DNA of 64,000 nt from Henriciella marina DSM 19595 (GTDB taxonomy: Bacteria > Pseudomonadota > Alphaproteobacteria > Caulobacterales > Hyphomonadaceae), in contig NZ_AQXT01000002.1 of NCBI RefSeq assembly GCF_000376805.1, positions 1,984,001 to 2,048,000 on the forward strand, read 5' to 3'. Both the position numbers and the translations under genes were made by a program. Positions within the stretch are counted from its first letter, which is position 1, and every line of letters begins with the position of its first letter. Of the stretch, positions 27,344 through 36,639 are shown piece by piece. A model generated the notes under the pieces. That model was not told the DNA's origin and did not search any database. It saw nothing but the letters and a program-made list of their open reading frames with translations.

Positions 27344-28558
27344 ATGAGCGATAAACTGCCGATCAGCCTTGAAGATGTCAGAGACGCCGCACGCGTGCTC
27401 GAAGGACAGATCGAGCGCACACCTATGCGCCTGTCGAAAACCCTGAGCGCCATCACGGGCGCCGAGATCTGGGTGAAGTTCGAGAACCAGCAGTTTACCG
27501 CCTCCTTCAAGGAGCGCGGCGCGCTCAACAAGCTGGTGCGCCTCAGCGACGCCGAAAAACAGGCCGGCGTCATCGCAGCGTCGGCTGGCAATCATGCGCA
27601 GGGCGTTGCCTATCATGGCCGCCGCCTTGGCATTCCCGTCACGATCACGATGCCGATCACGACACCCTTCAACAAGGTCCAGCACACGCGCGACTTCGGG
27701 GCCCGCGTCCTCCTCGAAGGCCAGACTTTCGATGAAGCGAAAGCCTATGCCGAAACGGTACGCCAGCGCGAGGGCCTGACCTGGATACACCCATTTGATG
27801 ATCCGCTCATCATGGCCGGACAGGGCACCGCAGCGCTCGAAATGCTGGAAGACGGTCCAGACTTCGACGTTCTCGTCGTCCCGATCGGCGGCGGCGGCCT
27901 CATCTCTGGCATGGCAACTGTCGCCAAGGCGCTGAAACCTGGCATCAAGATCATTGGCGTTCAGGCCGCGATGTATCCCAGCATGCACGCCATCATGGAA
28001 GGGCGCGAAGCCAAGACAGGCGGCGCCTCGATCGCAGAGGGCATCTCAGTAAAAGTGCCGGGAAATCTGACCCGGCAGGTTGTAAAAGCCCTCGTCGATG
28101 AAATCCTGCTGGTTGAGGAAGCCCATATCGAGCGGGCGATCACCCTCTTTGCAGACGTGGAAAAGACGATTGCGGAGGGCGCGGGCGCTGCCGGTCTCGC
28201 CGCGCTTCTGGCTCACCCCGAAAAGTTCGCTGGCCGCAAGGTCGGGCTGATCCTCTGCGGCGGCAACATCGATACGCGGCTTCTGGCATCCGTCCTGACG
28301 CGGGCGCTCGTGCGCGAGAAACGCCTCGCTCGGATCCGGATCATCGGTGATGACCGTCCCGGCCTGCTGGCGCTGGTGTCCAAGATCATTGGCGACAATG
28401 GCGCCAATATCATGGAAGTCGCGCATAACAGGATCGCGCTCGATGTGCCTGCCAAGGGCGCCGAATTCGATATCCTGATGGAAACACGCGACGCCCAGCA
28501 CACCCAGGACATCATCGATGCGCTGGACCGCGCCGGATATCCGCCGCGTCAGAATTGA
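27344..28558 (+). CDS. ilvA: Threonine ammonia-lyase with C-terminal ACT domain
   Basis: This 404-residue pyridoxal-phosphate enzyme deaminates threonine to 2-oxobutanoate, the first step of isoleucine synthesis. The PLP lysine is in FTASFKERGALNKL near residue 60, the phosphate-binding glycine loop is VVPIGGGGLISGM, and the C-terminal 80 residues form one ACT-like domain (RIIGDDRPGLLALVSKIIGD). One ACT domain is typical of the short form, often called TdcB-like or catabolic; biosynthetic use is also common in alphaproteobacteria. The frame opens at 27254, but the ATG at 27344 gives the family N-terminus. Confidence 0.92.
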   Translation: MSDKLPISLEDVRDAARVLEGQIERTPMRLSKTLSAITGAEIWVKFENQQFTASFKERGALNKLVRLSDAEKQAGVIAASAGNHAQGVAYHGRRLGIPVTITMPITTPFNKVQHTRDFGARVLLEGQTFDEAKAYAETVRQREGLTWIHPFDDPLIMAGQGTAALEMLEDGPDFDVLVVPIGGGGLISGMATVAKALKPGIKIIGVQAAMYPSMHAIMEGREAKTGGASIAEGISVKVPGNLTRQVVKALVDEILLVEEAHIERAITLFADVEKTIAEGAGAAGLAALLAHPEKFAGRKVGLILCGGNIDTRLLASVLTRALVREKRLARIRIIGDDRPGLLALVSKIIGDNGANIMEVAHNRIALDVPAKGAEFDILMETRDAQHTQDIIDALDRAGYPPRQN

Positions 28559-28654
28559 CGCGCCGCGCGCAAAGGCGCAGGTGACAGACAGACCAGGCTT
28601 GCCTTAAGCTCCTCTGACCAAACGGATAAACACCCCGTCACGGAGATCGACACT

Positions 28655-29518
28655 ATGCTGAAACATCTCTCCGGCCTCCTTTGCGCCGTCGCCCTGACGG
28701 CCTGCAACGCGCAGGACCAGAGCTTCGACGAGTTCTTCCCCTGGAACCCAGAGGCGGAGAACGTCCAGGAGACAGAGAGCGGGCTTCAATATGTCGTCGT
28801 CAACGAAGGTCCCGAAGACGGCGCCTCGCCCAAAATCGATTCCACCGTGCAGGTTTTCTATGAAGGCCGGCTGACGGACGGTACAACGTTCGATGGCAAT
28901 TTCGACGAAGGCCGCCCGGCAATTTTCGGTGTCGGACAGGTCATACCTGGCTGGACGCAAGGCCTGCAGCTCATGTCGGAAGGCGATGAATACGTTTTCT
29001 ACATCCCCTCAGAGCTCGCCTATGGCCAGACACCCCGCCCGGGCGGCATCATCAAGCCAGGCGATGATCTCATCTTCCGCGTTCTGCTGGAACGGGTTTT
29101 CACCCCCAAGCCTGCCGATGATGAGGCGTGGAACACCTATACTCCATGGGATGGGTCCAATCCCGAGGTCCAGTCGACCGAGTCCGGGCTTCAATACGTG
29201 GTTCTGGAAAGCGGCGCCGAAAACGGGATCAGCCCAAATCCGGATGATACGGTGGTCGTGCTCTATGAAGGCCGCTTTGCCGAAGACGGCGAGGTTTTCG
29301 ACAGCGCCTATCAGCGCGGGGAGCCGGTCATGTTCCAGGCGAACGGGGTCATTCCCGGCTGGCAGGAAGCTCTTTCGCTCATGAAACCGGGCGACCGCTG
29401 GCTAATCCATGTTCCCTCGGATATTGGTTATGGAGAGCGTGGATACCCTGGGGCCATCCCGCCAAATGCAGACCTCAATTTCGAGGTGGAGTTGATAGAC
29501 GTTCTGCCAACGGAATAA
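28655..29518 (+). CDS. Lipoprotein with two FKBP-type peptidyl-prolyl isomerase domains
   Basis: This 287-residue protein has a lipobox (VALTAC) at residues 13-18, so it is probably anchored in the periplasmic face of a membrane. Two FKBP domains follow. Domain 1 contains VQVFYEGRLTDGTTFD, QVIPGWTQGLQLM and LAYG; domain 2 contains VVVLYEGRFAEDGEVFDSA, GVIPGWQEALSLMKPGD and IGYGERGYPG. Both keep the Tyr, Phe-Asp, Ile and Trp positions needed for catalysis, so both are likely active. Each domain is preceded by a short PWN or PWD motif. The next gene is a related lipoprotein. Confidence 0.92.
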   Translation: MLKHLSGLLCAVALTACNAQDQSFDEFFPWNPEAENVQETESGLQYVVVNEGPEDGASPKIDSTVQVFYEGRLTDGTTFDGNFDEGRPAIFGVGQVIPGWTQGLQLMSEGDEYVFYIPSELAYGQTPRPGGIIKPGDDLIFRVLLERVFTPKPADDEAWNTYTPWDGSNPEVQSTESGLQYVVLESGAENGISPNPDDTVVVLYEGRFAEDGEVFDSAYQRGEPVMFQANGVIPGWQEALSLMKPGDRWLIHVPSDIGYGERGYPGAIPPNADLNFEVELIDVLPTE

Positions 29519-29561
29519 TTCTTGCTTGGCACATCGTGTAAAAGTCTTTGAGGGGGTCGCG

Positions 29562-30608
29562 ATGGCTCATCCGAAACGCGAGCACGGGCAGCTCGGCAAG
29601 TTTCTAGCTGGATTGGCAGCATCTGCCGTCTTTTTGTCGGCCTGCCAGACGCCAGCGCCTGCGTCCCAGAACGACACAGGTCTGGAGCAGATGGCCAGAT
29701 CACCTGCCGACCTTGATGCCAAACGTCAGGCAAAGGCAAACGCGCCATGTCCTGAATATGGGCGTGGGTCGGGGTCTTTCGAACCGCCTTTCCCCACCAG
29801 CTGCGCAAGTCTTCAGACTTCAGAAAGCGGCCTTCGCTGGATAGAGATCGCAGCCGGCCCGGAAGACCGCGAGTCTCCGCTTGATGGCGCGACGGTCATC
29901 GTTGCCTATGAGGGCTATCTGGAATCAACCGGCGCCAAGTTCGACAGTTCTTATGATCGAGGCGAAGCGGCCGTCTTTGTGATCGACCAGGTCATCGCTG
30001 GCTGGACCGAAATCCTCAAAGAAATGACGCCGGGCGACGAATGGCTGGTCTATATCCCAGCTGGGCTCGCCTATGGCGGGGCCTCGCCAAGCGCGGCCAT
30101 CCCGGCAAACTCGGACCTTGTCTTCAAGATCCGTCTCGATGGTTTCCTCAACGCGGAAGAAGTTGCAGGCCTGCCGCCGCCAGCCGGTGTCTCGCCAGCC
30201 CTCTGGAATGATTTCCTGCCCTGGGACCGCAACCGCGAAGGCATTCAGCGCGAAATATCAGGCCTCACCTATTTCGAGATTGAGGATGGCGGCGACACGA
30301 ACGTCAATCCGCGTGCCGATGACCTCGTCGCCATCGACTACGAAGCCCGCATCGCGGACACGGGCGCTCTGGTCGCCTCGACCTGGGGTCGCCAGACACC
30401 GCTCGTCGTTCGCGCGGGCGACCTCATTCCAGGATTTGCCCAACTGCTCAGCCTGATGGAACAGGGCGATGTCTTCATAGGACACCTGCCCCCGCCGCTC
30501 GCCTATGGCGACGCCGGTCTCGACGATGTCGTCGCGCCCGGGTCAGACCTTGTCTATGTGGTCAATCTGATTGCCATCAATCCAGAAATCTCGGACCCTG
30601 ACGAATAG
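29562..30608 (+). CDS. Lipoprotein with two FKBP-like domains, second degenerate
   Basis: This 348-residue protein has a lipobox (LSAC) near residue 27, then a linker and two FKBP-like domains. Domain 1 keeps most signature residues (VIVAYEGYLESTGAKFDSS, QVIAGWTEILKEM, LAYG). Domain 2 reads VAIDYEARIADTGALVASTW and LIPGFAQLLSLM: the FD pair and the active-site Trp are replaced, so it is probably catalytically weak or a binding/chaperone domain. A PWD motif precedes domain 2. I chose the ATG at 29562, which follows GAGGGGG; the frame opens at 29526. It is a tandem partner of the upstream lipoprotein. Confidence 0.88.
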   Translation: MAHPKREHGQLGKFLAGLAASAVFLSACQTPAPASQNDTGLEQMARSPADLDAKRQAKANAPCPEYGRGSGSFEPPFPTSCASLQTSESGLRWIEIAAGPEDRESPLDGATVIVAYEGYLESTGAKFDSSYDRGEAAVFVIDQVIAGWTEILKEMTPGDEWLVYIPAGLAYGGASPSAAIPANSDLVFKIRLDGFLNAEEVAGLPPPAGVSPALWNDFLPWDRNREGIQREISGLTYFEIEDGGDTNVNPRADDLVAIDYEARIADTGALVASTWGRQTPLVVRAGDLIPGFAQLLSLMEQGDVFIGHLPPPLAYGDAGLDDVVAPGSDLVYVVNLIAINPEISDPDE

Positions 30609-30632
30609 GCCACAAAGACGGCACGAAACAAG

Positions 30633-30662
30633 AAAAGGCGGTCTCTGACGGACGGCCTTTTT
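30633..30662. terminator. Bidirectional terminator between FKBP lipoprotein and manC-like gene
   Basis: AAAAGGC (30633-30639) pairs with GCCTTTT (30655-30661), and an inner GTC/GAC adds three pairs. The run of T (30658-30662) on the right and of A on the left make it usable for both convergent genes. Confidence 0.75.
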
Positions 30663-30680
30663 CGGATCGGGCGGTGAGGC

Positions 30681-31709
30681 TTATTTCCTGGCCAGCGCCT
30701 TCACCGACTGCACCGTTTCCATATCGCAGACCAGCGTCTCCCCGCCAGCCGCCACAATGACGGTGCCCACGCGGCCAGCGACCGAAATCGATGTGTCGGA
30801 GGCGCGGATATAGCAGTTGCGGCAATCAATGGCCCTGACGTCGCCGATCAGGACGTTGCCATTCTCATCCTTGGGCGAACGCTCCCAGAGGGCAAGGAAA
30901 TCGCCGATGTCGCTCCACCCCATATCAACCGGCACAACTTTCAGCGCGTTGTGGTGCTCGATAATGGCATAGTCGATGGATTCAGAACGGCACGCATCGA
31001 AGGCGGCCGCGTCAAAGGTCGGCGCAGCGCCGTTTTCGCCAGACGGCATCGCCGCGCTGACCGCTTCAAGAATGTCCGGCGCATGCGCCCGGAACGCTTC
31101 CAGCATATCGCCTGCGCGGAACAGGAAGATGCCTGCATTCCAGAAGAAGTTGCCGGACGCGACATAGGACTTCGCTGTCTCCAGGTCAGGCTTCTCGACA
31201 AAGCGGACGACATCAATGACGTGGCCGGACTTATCGGACGCTTCGATATAGCCATATCCGGTGGCCGGCGAGGCGGCGATGATGCCGAATGTCACGACCG
31301 ATCCGTCGGCGGCAGCCTCTGCCCCGGCTGCGATCGCCTTGTGGAAGGCATCGACGTCGGCAATATCGTGATCTGCTGGCAGGATAAGGACTAGCTCATC
31401 AGCCTCGGCAGCGAGCGCCGCCGCAGCCACCGGCGCGGCAGAATTCTTTCCCGTCGGCTCAAGCAGGATATCGGCCTTCCCGGCGAGGCCAGTAATCAGC
31501 TCGCCATGGCGCTCGGACCCGATCACCATCGGACGGCCGAATGTGAGATTGCTGAACGGGCTCTTGAGCACGCGGCCCAGCGTCACCTCAAGCATGGTCG
31601 CGTCGCCGAGCAGGTTCAGAAACTGCTTTGGATGGGACGGCGTCGACAGCGGCCAGAGGCGCGTGCCGCTGCCTCCACAAAGGACAACCGGCTTGATTGA
31701 TGTGGCCAT
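30681..31709 (-). CDS. manC: Mannose-1-phosphate guanylyltransferase
   Basis: This 342-residue enzyme makes GDP-mannose from mannose 1-phosphate and GTP. The nucleotide-binding motif VVLCGGSGTRLWPLSTPSHP and KQFLNL lie at residues 8-32, and FVEKPDLETAKSYV is present. The C-terminal isomerase half of the bifunctional ManC is absent, so a separate phosphomannose isomerase is needed. It opens the glycan region; gmd and fcl, which use GDP-mannose, lie 5-7 kb to the right. Confidence 0.92.
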   Translation of the reverse strand: MATSIKPVVLCGGSGTRLWPLSTPSHPKQFLNLLGDATMLEVTLGRVLKSPFSNLTFGRPMVIGSERHGELITGLAGKADILLEPTGKNSAAPVAAAALAAEADELVLILPADHDIADVDAFHKAIAAGAEAAADGSVVTFGIIAASPATGYGYIEASDKSGHVIDVVRFVEKPDLETAKSYVASGNFFWNAGIFLFRAGDMLEAFRAHAPDILEAVSAAMPSGENGAAPTFDAAAFDACRSESIDYAIIEHHNALKVVPVDMGWSDIGDFLALWERSPKDENGNVLIGDVRAIDCRNCYIRASDTSISVAGRVGTVIVAAGGETLVCDMETVQSVKALARK

Positions 31710-31810
31710 GAAACGCTTCCCCGCAAAAAACTCTGACTGCCTTTAGAATCCCCGGCGGGAAGATTGCAACCAGCCATTGACCTATCACACGGCTAAGGCA
31801 ATCAAGCGCC

Positions 31811-32383
31811 ATGCCAATCGAGTCTGTTGAAACCTTTGCAATTCCCGGTCCAGCCCTCCTGACGCTTAAGCGCTCGGGCGACGAACGCGGCTGGTTCTGC
31901 GAGACATGGAATGCGCGCGACTGGGCTGATGCCGGACTGCCAGAAGAACGGTGGGTGCAGGACAATCACGCCTTCTCTGCCGCGCCCGGCACAACGCGCG
32001 GCCTGCACTTTCAGGCGCCGCCGCGCGCGCAGGCAAAGCTGATACAGGTGCTGAGGGGCAGGATCTTTGACGCCATGGTCGACATCCGGAACGGATCGCC
32101 CACTTACGGCAAAAGCGTCAGCGTCAAACTAGGCGCGGATCACCCCCAGCTCCTCTATGTCCCGGCAGGCTTCGCGCATGGCTACCAGACGCTCGCGGCC
32201 GATACGTTGGTGATGTACAAGGTGACCGACCATTACGCGCCCGAGGCCGAAGGCGGCCTTCTCTGGAGTGACCCGGCGCTCTCCATCAATTGGCCAAGCT
32301 CTGAGGATGTGGTCATGACCGGGCGTGATTCGGTCTGGCCGGACATCGCTTCGCTTCAGTCCCCGTTTTCATACGCATCATGA
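31811..32383 (+). CDS. rfbC: dTDP-4-dehydrorhamnose 3,5-epimerase
   Basis: This 190-residue cupin epimerase acts in dTDP-L-rhamnose synthesis. The catalytic histidine lies in GTTRGLHFQAPP near residue 62, and the typical YVPAGFAHGYQTLAADTLVM and HYAPEAEGGLLWSDP follow. Length is normal. Its stop overlaps the start of rfbD by four bases, so the two are translationally coupled. Confidence 0.96.
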   Translation: MPIESVETFAIPGPALLTLKRSGDERGWFCETWNARDWADAGLPEERWVQDNHAFSAAPGTTRGLHFQAPPRAQAKLIQVLRGRIFDAMVDIRNGSPTYGKSVSVKLGADHPQLLYVPAGFAHGYQTLAADTLVMYKVTDHYAPEAEGGLLWSDPALSINWPSSEDVVMTGRDSVWPDIASLQSPFSYAS

Positions 32384-33252
32384 TCGAGGCGGGCCGCATC
32401 CTCGTTGCGGGCGGCGCAGGCCGCCTCGGTAGCGCACTCGCCAGACTTGGCGGCAATGCGCCGGGCCGCGACCAGCTGGACATCACGGATGCATCAAAAA
32501 TCACCGCCGCAATCGAGCAATCCGCGCCATCCGCTGTCATCAACGCGGCTGCCTACACGAATGTAGACGGCGCCGAGACCGAATCCGATCTTGCCAACCG
32601 GATAAACGCCTATGGCGCGGGCACGCTGGCGAGACTCTGCGCCGTTGCGGGCATTCCGCTCCTCCACGTCTCCACCGACATGGTGTTCAGTGAAGGCGAC
32701 CCCGAACTGCCGATCTCGGAGACAGCACGTCCAGCACCAAATTCGGTTTACGGCGAGAGCAAACTGGAAGGCGAAATGCAGGTCCGCGCTGCAGGCGGTC
32801 GCCATTGCATTACCCGCGTCAGCTGGCTCTTTTCCGATGAGGGCGAGAGTTTTATCTCGAAAATTCTCGCGGTGGGCGCAAAGCGGGGCCAGCTGGATCT
32901 GGTCGATGACGAATATGGCCGGCCAACCCATGTCGACCCGCTCGCGGCCCATCTCGTTCAGCTCGCGCAGATGCTTGCAGACGGCACGGCCGTTCCTGGC
33001 CTGCTCCATCTTGGCCCGGCAGACCCTGTGAGCCGGTATGGGTGGGCAAAGGAAATCTTCTCGGTAGCGGAGAAAGCAGGCGGACCGTCGCCAGAGCTAA
33101 AGCCCGTGCCCGGCAGTCATTTTCCAACGCCAGCCGCCCGAGCGCGCGGTGTCATTCTCGATGTGAATCAGGCGGACGCTTTGCTCGGCCCAATGCCCGC
33201 GTGGCACCCCTTCAGCGAGACTGTTGTCCATAAGCTGCTGGAACGAGGGTAG
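32380..33252 (+). CDS. rfbD: dTDP-4-dehydrorhamnose reductase
   Basis: This 290-residue short-chain-dehydrogenase-like reductase makes dTDP-L-rhamnose. The nucleotide-binding glycines are in VAGGAGRLGSALARLGG, the catalytic pair is in NSVYGESKLEGEM (YxxxK), and STDMVFSEG is the substrate loop. It overlaps rfbC by four bases. With rfbA and rfbB it completes the rhamnose pathway. Confidence 0.95.
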   Translation: MIEAGRILVAGGAGRLGSALARLGGNAPGRDQLDITDASKITAAIEQSAPSAVINAAAYTNVDGAETESDLANRINAYGAGTLARLCAVAGIPLLHVSTDMVFSEGDPELPISETARPAPNSVYGESKLEGEMQVRAAGGRHCITRVSWLFSDEGESFISKILAVGAKRGQLDLVDDEYGRPTHVDPLAAHLVQLAQMLADGTAVPGLLHLGPADPVSRYGWAKEIFSVAEKAGGPSPELKPVPGSHFPTPAARARGVILDVNQADALLGPMPAWHPFSETVVHKLLERG

Positions 33253-33267
33253 ACGCCGAGGCCCAAC

Positions 33268-34140
33268 CTATTGGGTCTGGGTCAAAAGCCTGCGCAGATA
33301 AGCCCCGTACTCGGACTTTCCGTAATGACCGACATTCTGCTCCAGCTGGTCCGGCGTTATGAAGCCGCGCCGCAGCGCAATCTCTTCGGGACAGCAGATC
33401 TTCATGCCCTGGCGCTTCTCGATGGCGGCGACATACTGGCTGGCCTCAAGCAGGCTGTCTGGCGTGCCGGTGTCGAGCCAGGCAAAACCGCGCCCAAGCG
33501 GCTGCACCGATAGCTTGCCTTCATCCATATAGGTTCTGTTGAGATCCGTGATTTCCAGCTCGCCGCGCGGCGATGGGGTCAGGGATCTGGCGCGCTCGCA
33601 CGCGGTCCCATCATAAAAGTAGAGCCCGGTCACAGCATGATTGGATCGCGGCTTCTGCGGCTTCTCTTCGATCGAAACGGCCCGTCCATCACTGCCAAAC
33701 TCCACAACGCCATAGCGCTCTGGGTCGCTGACCGGATAGGAATAGACCAATGCGCCGTCCGTGAGTGTTGCCGCATCCAGAAGGATACGCCCAAGCCCGC
33801 CGCCGTAAAAAATGTTGTCCCCAAGTATGAGGGCGCACGGGTCAGAGCCGATGACCTCCTCGGCAATCACGAACGCTTGCGCGATGCCTTCTGGTTCCTG
33901 CTGGACCAGATAGGTAAAAGACACGCCGAACCGGCTTCCATCGCCTAGCAGCCGCTCGAAGATCTCGCGGTCATGCGGCGTGGTAATGATGACGATGTCG
34001 CGGATACCCGCCAGCATCAGCACGCTGATCGGGTAGAAAATCATCGGCTTGTCGAAAACAGGCAATAGCTGTTTCGACGCGGCCATTGTCATCGGATAAA
34101 GCCGGGACCCGGTACCGCCGGCGAGGACTATGCCTTTCAT
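33268..34140 (-). CDS. rfbA: Glucose-1-phosphate thymidylyltransferase
   Basis: This 290-residue enzyme joins dTTP and glucose 1-phosphate to give dTDP-glucose, the first step of dTDP-rhamnose synthesis. The signature is [14 protein letters not shown] with [27 protein letters not shown] and [20 protein letters not shown] are also typical. The frame opens at 34197, but the ATG at 34140 is the family start. It is divergent from rfbB and convergent with rfbD. Confidence 0.97.
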   Translation of the reverse strand: MKGIVLAGGTGSRLYPMTMAASKQLLPVFDKPMIFYPISVLMLAGIRDIVIITTPHDREIFERLLGDGSRFGVSFTYLVQQEPEGIAQAFVIAEEVIGSDPCALILGDNIFYGGGLGRILLDAATLTDGALVYSYPVSDPERYGVVEFGSDGRAVSIEEKPQKPRSNHAVTGLYFYDGTACERARSLTPSPRGELEITDLNRTYMDEGKLSVQPLGRGFAWLDTGTPDSLLEASQYVAAIEKRQGMKICCPEEIALRRGFITPDQLEQNVGHYGKSEYGAYLRRLLTQTQ

Positions 34141-34289
34141 TCGGGGCTCCCTGAAACTCTTCTGGATTCCGGCCTCTATGGCCCTCAACGCTTTCATCAG
34201 TCTATGACAGCGGGCTTAATTCATCGTCAAGCTGGCGTCAGCGGTGCCATTTGGGTATCAGGCGATCACCTCATTATGACAGGCGTAGT

Positions 34290-35306
34290 ATGAAATTTCT
34301 GGTCACAGGCGGCGCGGGCTTTATTGGATCGGCGGTTTGCAGGCATCTGGTCGGCGACCTTGGCCATCACGTCGTCAACTTGGACAAGCTCACCTATGCA
34401 GCCAACCTCGGATCGCTGAAGCCGATCGACAGCGCCGAAACCTACACCTTTGTCAAAGGCGATATCTGCGATGAAGAGCTCGTCTACAGCCTCCTGAAGG
34501 ACCATGAGATCGACGCCGTCATTCACTTGGCCGCTGAGAGCCATGTCGACCGCTCGATCACCGGTCCGGACACATTCATCCAGACCAATATCGTTGGCAC
34601 CTGCGCCATGCTTCAGGCCAGCCGGCGTTATTGGGAAAACGATCTCGGCCAGTCAGAAGACTTCCGGTTCCTGCACGTCTCGACCGATGAGGTGTATGGC
34701 GACCTTCCGCTCGACGAAGGCATCTTCACTGAGAGCTCGCGTTACGAGCCCAGTTCCCCCTATGCCGCGTCGAAAGCGTCTTCAGACCATCTGGCCCGCG
34801 CCTGGGGGCGCACTTATGGATTGCCGGTCATCGTTACCAACTGCTCGAATAATTTCGGCCCCTATCACTTCCCGGAAAAGCTGATCCCGCTCGTTATCCT
34901 TAATGCGCTCGCGATGAAGCCGCTGCCCGTCTACGGAAAGGGCGAGAATGTGCGTGACTGGCTCTATGTGGAAGATCATGCACGCGCGCTGGCAACGGCT
35001 GCGATGCGCGGCACGCCCGGCGAAACCTACAATATCGGCAGCAACTCCGAACGCACCAATCTAGGCGTCGTCGAAGCGATCTGCGACCTGCTGGACGAAC
35101 GAAGGCCTCACAATAAATCCCGGCGTGACCTCATCGAGTTCGTTACCGACCGGCCAGGCCATGATCTTCGCTATGCAATCGATGCCACAAAGATCCGGGA
35201 AGAGCTCGCCTGGACCCCCTCCGTCTCATTCGAGGAAGGGCTCGCCCAGACAATAGACTGGTACATCGACAATGAATGGTGGTGGAAACCGCTACTCAGC
35301 CGGTAG
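34290..35306 (+). CDS. rfbB: dTDP-glucose 4,6-dehydratase
   Basis: This 338-residue dehydratase converts dTDP-glucose to the 4-keto-6-deoxy intermediate. The NAD site is [17 protein letters not shown], the active-site Thr-Asp-Glu is in [10 protein letters not shown], and YxxxK is in [13 protein letters not shown] chose the ATG at 34290; the frame opens at 34251. The sulfotransferase-like gene follows closely, and an alternative start of that gene overlaps the end of rfbB. Confidence 0.97.
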   Translation: MKFLVTGGAGFIGSAVCRHLVGDLGHHVVNLDKLTYAANLGSLKPIDSAETYTFVKGDICDEELVYSLLKDHEIDAVIHLAAESHVDRSITGPDTFIQTNIVGTCAMLQASRRYWENDLGQSEDFRFLHVSTDEVYGDLPLDEGIFTESSRYEPSSPYAASKASSDHLARAWGRTYGLPVIVTNCSNNFGPYHFPEKLIPLVILNALAMKPLPVYGKGENVRDWLYVEDHARALATAAMRGTPGETYNIGSNSERTNLGVVEAICDLLDERRPHNKSRRDLIEFVTDRPGHDLRYAIDATKIREELAWTPSVSFEEGLAQTIDWYIDNEWWWKPLLSR

Positions 35307-35353
35307 TATATTGCTTCACCTCTAACCTTTTTCTCAGATTGGGTTGCGCGCGC

Positions 35354-36529
35354 TTGGCCTACTTTTTCTACCACATCCCGAAAACCGCAGGCACCAGCGC
35401 GAAACGCGTGCTCGAGCAATGGTTCACCCTGGCGACAGACGCATCCCTTGAGGCTGGCAAGTTACCAGCAGATGTCGCGCCCGATGATCTCTGCATAACC
35501 GGACATTTCGGCGGCAAGCTTGTCGCCAATAATGTCTCGCTGATCGTGCGGCACCCGGCCGTTCCCAAAAATCCGGCTGCGAAGGTCATCACTTTTGTGC
35601 GCGATCCCGTAGAGCAGCTCATCTCTTACTATTATCATCAGCGCGCGGACGGGAAGACATCTGCATCGCTCATCGAGTTTGCAAAACGACCATTTGAGTT
35701 TCGTCTTTCAGAAGCTCTCCAAATCTCCAGTATCGCCGATATAGAGCCAAGGCTCTCGAGTTTCTTCTTCGTCGGATTGTCCGATGACCTTCAAGGCTCA
35801 ATGGACGTCCTCGCCGACAAACTAGCCAAGCCGCGTATTGATGTCCCGCGCAGCCGGGTCGGCAAACGAGACGGGCAAGTCCAAACGCTGGCACCGCACG
35901 ATCTGGCAGCCATCGAGGAAATGTTTGAGCTCGACCGCCATATTTACCAGCGTGTTCAGGACGCCATGCGAGGCGAAAAGCCGCTCATCTGGAACGGCGA
36001 ACGTCAATTCGCCGATCTGGTGGACACACGGTCTGCCACTGGAGACACGAAGTTAGCGGGCGCTGACGGCGATCGTACGGCCAAGATCGAAACATTTGAA
36101 ATTTGTGCAGCCGGTCGGCGGGTTGAAGCGCCGGTCGACTGCGACACGGCGCTCACACTCGAATTGAAATTCACTGTTCATGATGAAACGAAACGCGTGC
36201 AGCCCGCTTTCAAGGTTTTCTGGAACAAGCAGACAGCATTCACGGTCGCCTATACGCACGATGAACGCGACCTTGGGTTCGCCAGGGGCACGCATCTGGT
36301 ATCGGCAACGATCCCGCCGAATCTTCTCAATCTGGGTCGGTATGAATTCGAAGCATCGCTGAATGATCCCTATCCGGTCCAGCGCTGGGATTTGACCTCA
36401 GAGCTTGTATCTGTGGAGGTCGCCGCGCCTGCTGACGCCAGGGCGACCGCCGCCGGCGACTGGCAATCGCCTTTTCCGGGCCCTGTGCGCCCTCTACTGA
36501 CCTGGAAAAAGCACACAAACCCGGAATAA
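35354..36529 (+). CDS. Sulfotransferase-like protein fused to a Wzt_C-like carbohydrate-binding domain
   Basis: The N-terminal half looks like a family 2-type sulfotransferase: the phosphosulfate-binding loop is YHIPKTAGTSAKRVL and the 3'-phosphate-binding segment is VITFVRDPVEQLISYYYHQ. The C-terminal 140 residues match the C-terminal part of the Wzt protein in this window, including IPPNLLN and the final FPGxxRPxxxW pattern. Fusion of a sulfotransferase to this module suggests sulfation of the exported glycan. The start is unclear: TTG at 35354 puts the HIPKTAGTS loop at the N-terminus, while an ATG at 35276 would overlap rfbB. About 391 residues. Substrate unknown. Confidence 0.75.
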   Translation: MAYFFYHIPKTAGTSAKRVLEQWFTLATDASLEAGKLPADVAPDDLCITGHFGGKLVANNVSLIVRHPAVPKNPAAKVITFVRDPVEQLISYYYHQRADGKTSASLIEFAKRPFEFRLSEALQISSIADIEPRLSSFFFVGLSDDLQGSMDVLADKLAKPRIDVPRSRVGKRDGQVQTLAPHDLAAIEEMFELDRHIYQRVQDAMRGEKPLIWNGERQFADLVDTRSATGDTKLAGADGDRTAKIETFEICAAGRRVEAPVDCDTALTLELKFTVHDETKRVQPAFKVFWNKQTAFTVAYTHDERDLGFARGTHLVSATIPPNLLNLGRYEFEASLNDPYPVQRWDLTSELVSVEVAAPADARATAAGDWQSPFPGPVRPLLTWKKHTNPE

Positions 36530-36639
36530 AAGCGGACTTTGTGGGCGAAGCTGTTGAGCGTCCCTTAGCCCTTCGCTAATGGAAGTTTAGCCAAGGGGAC
36601 GATCTTGGACCCAAAAAGAGTAATTCACGGGACTGATTC

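Noticed and set aside
26348..27988. Very long leftward frame that extends kdsA by about 260 codons
   Set aside because: The upstream part is antisense to the threonine ammonia-lyase gene and has no family match; a good ribosome-binding site precedes the ATG at 27205.
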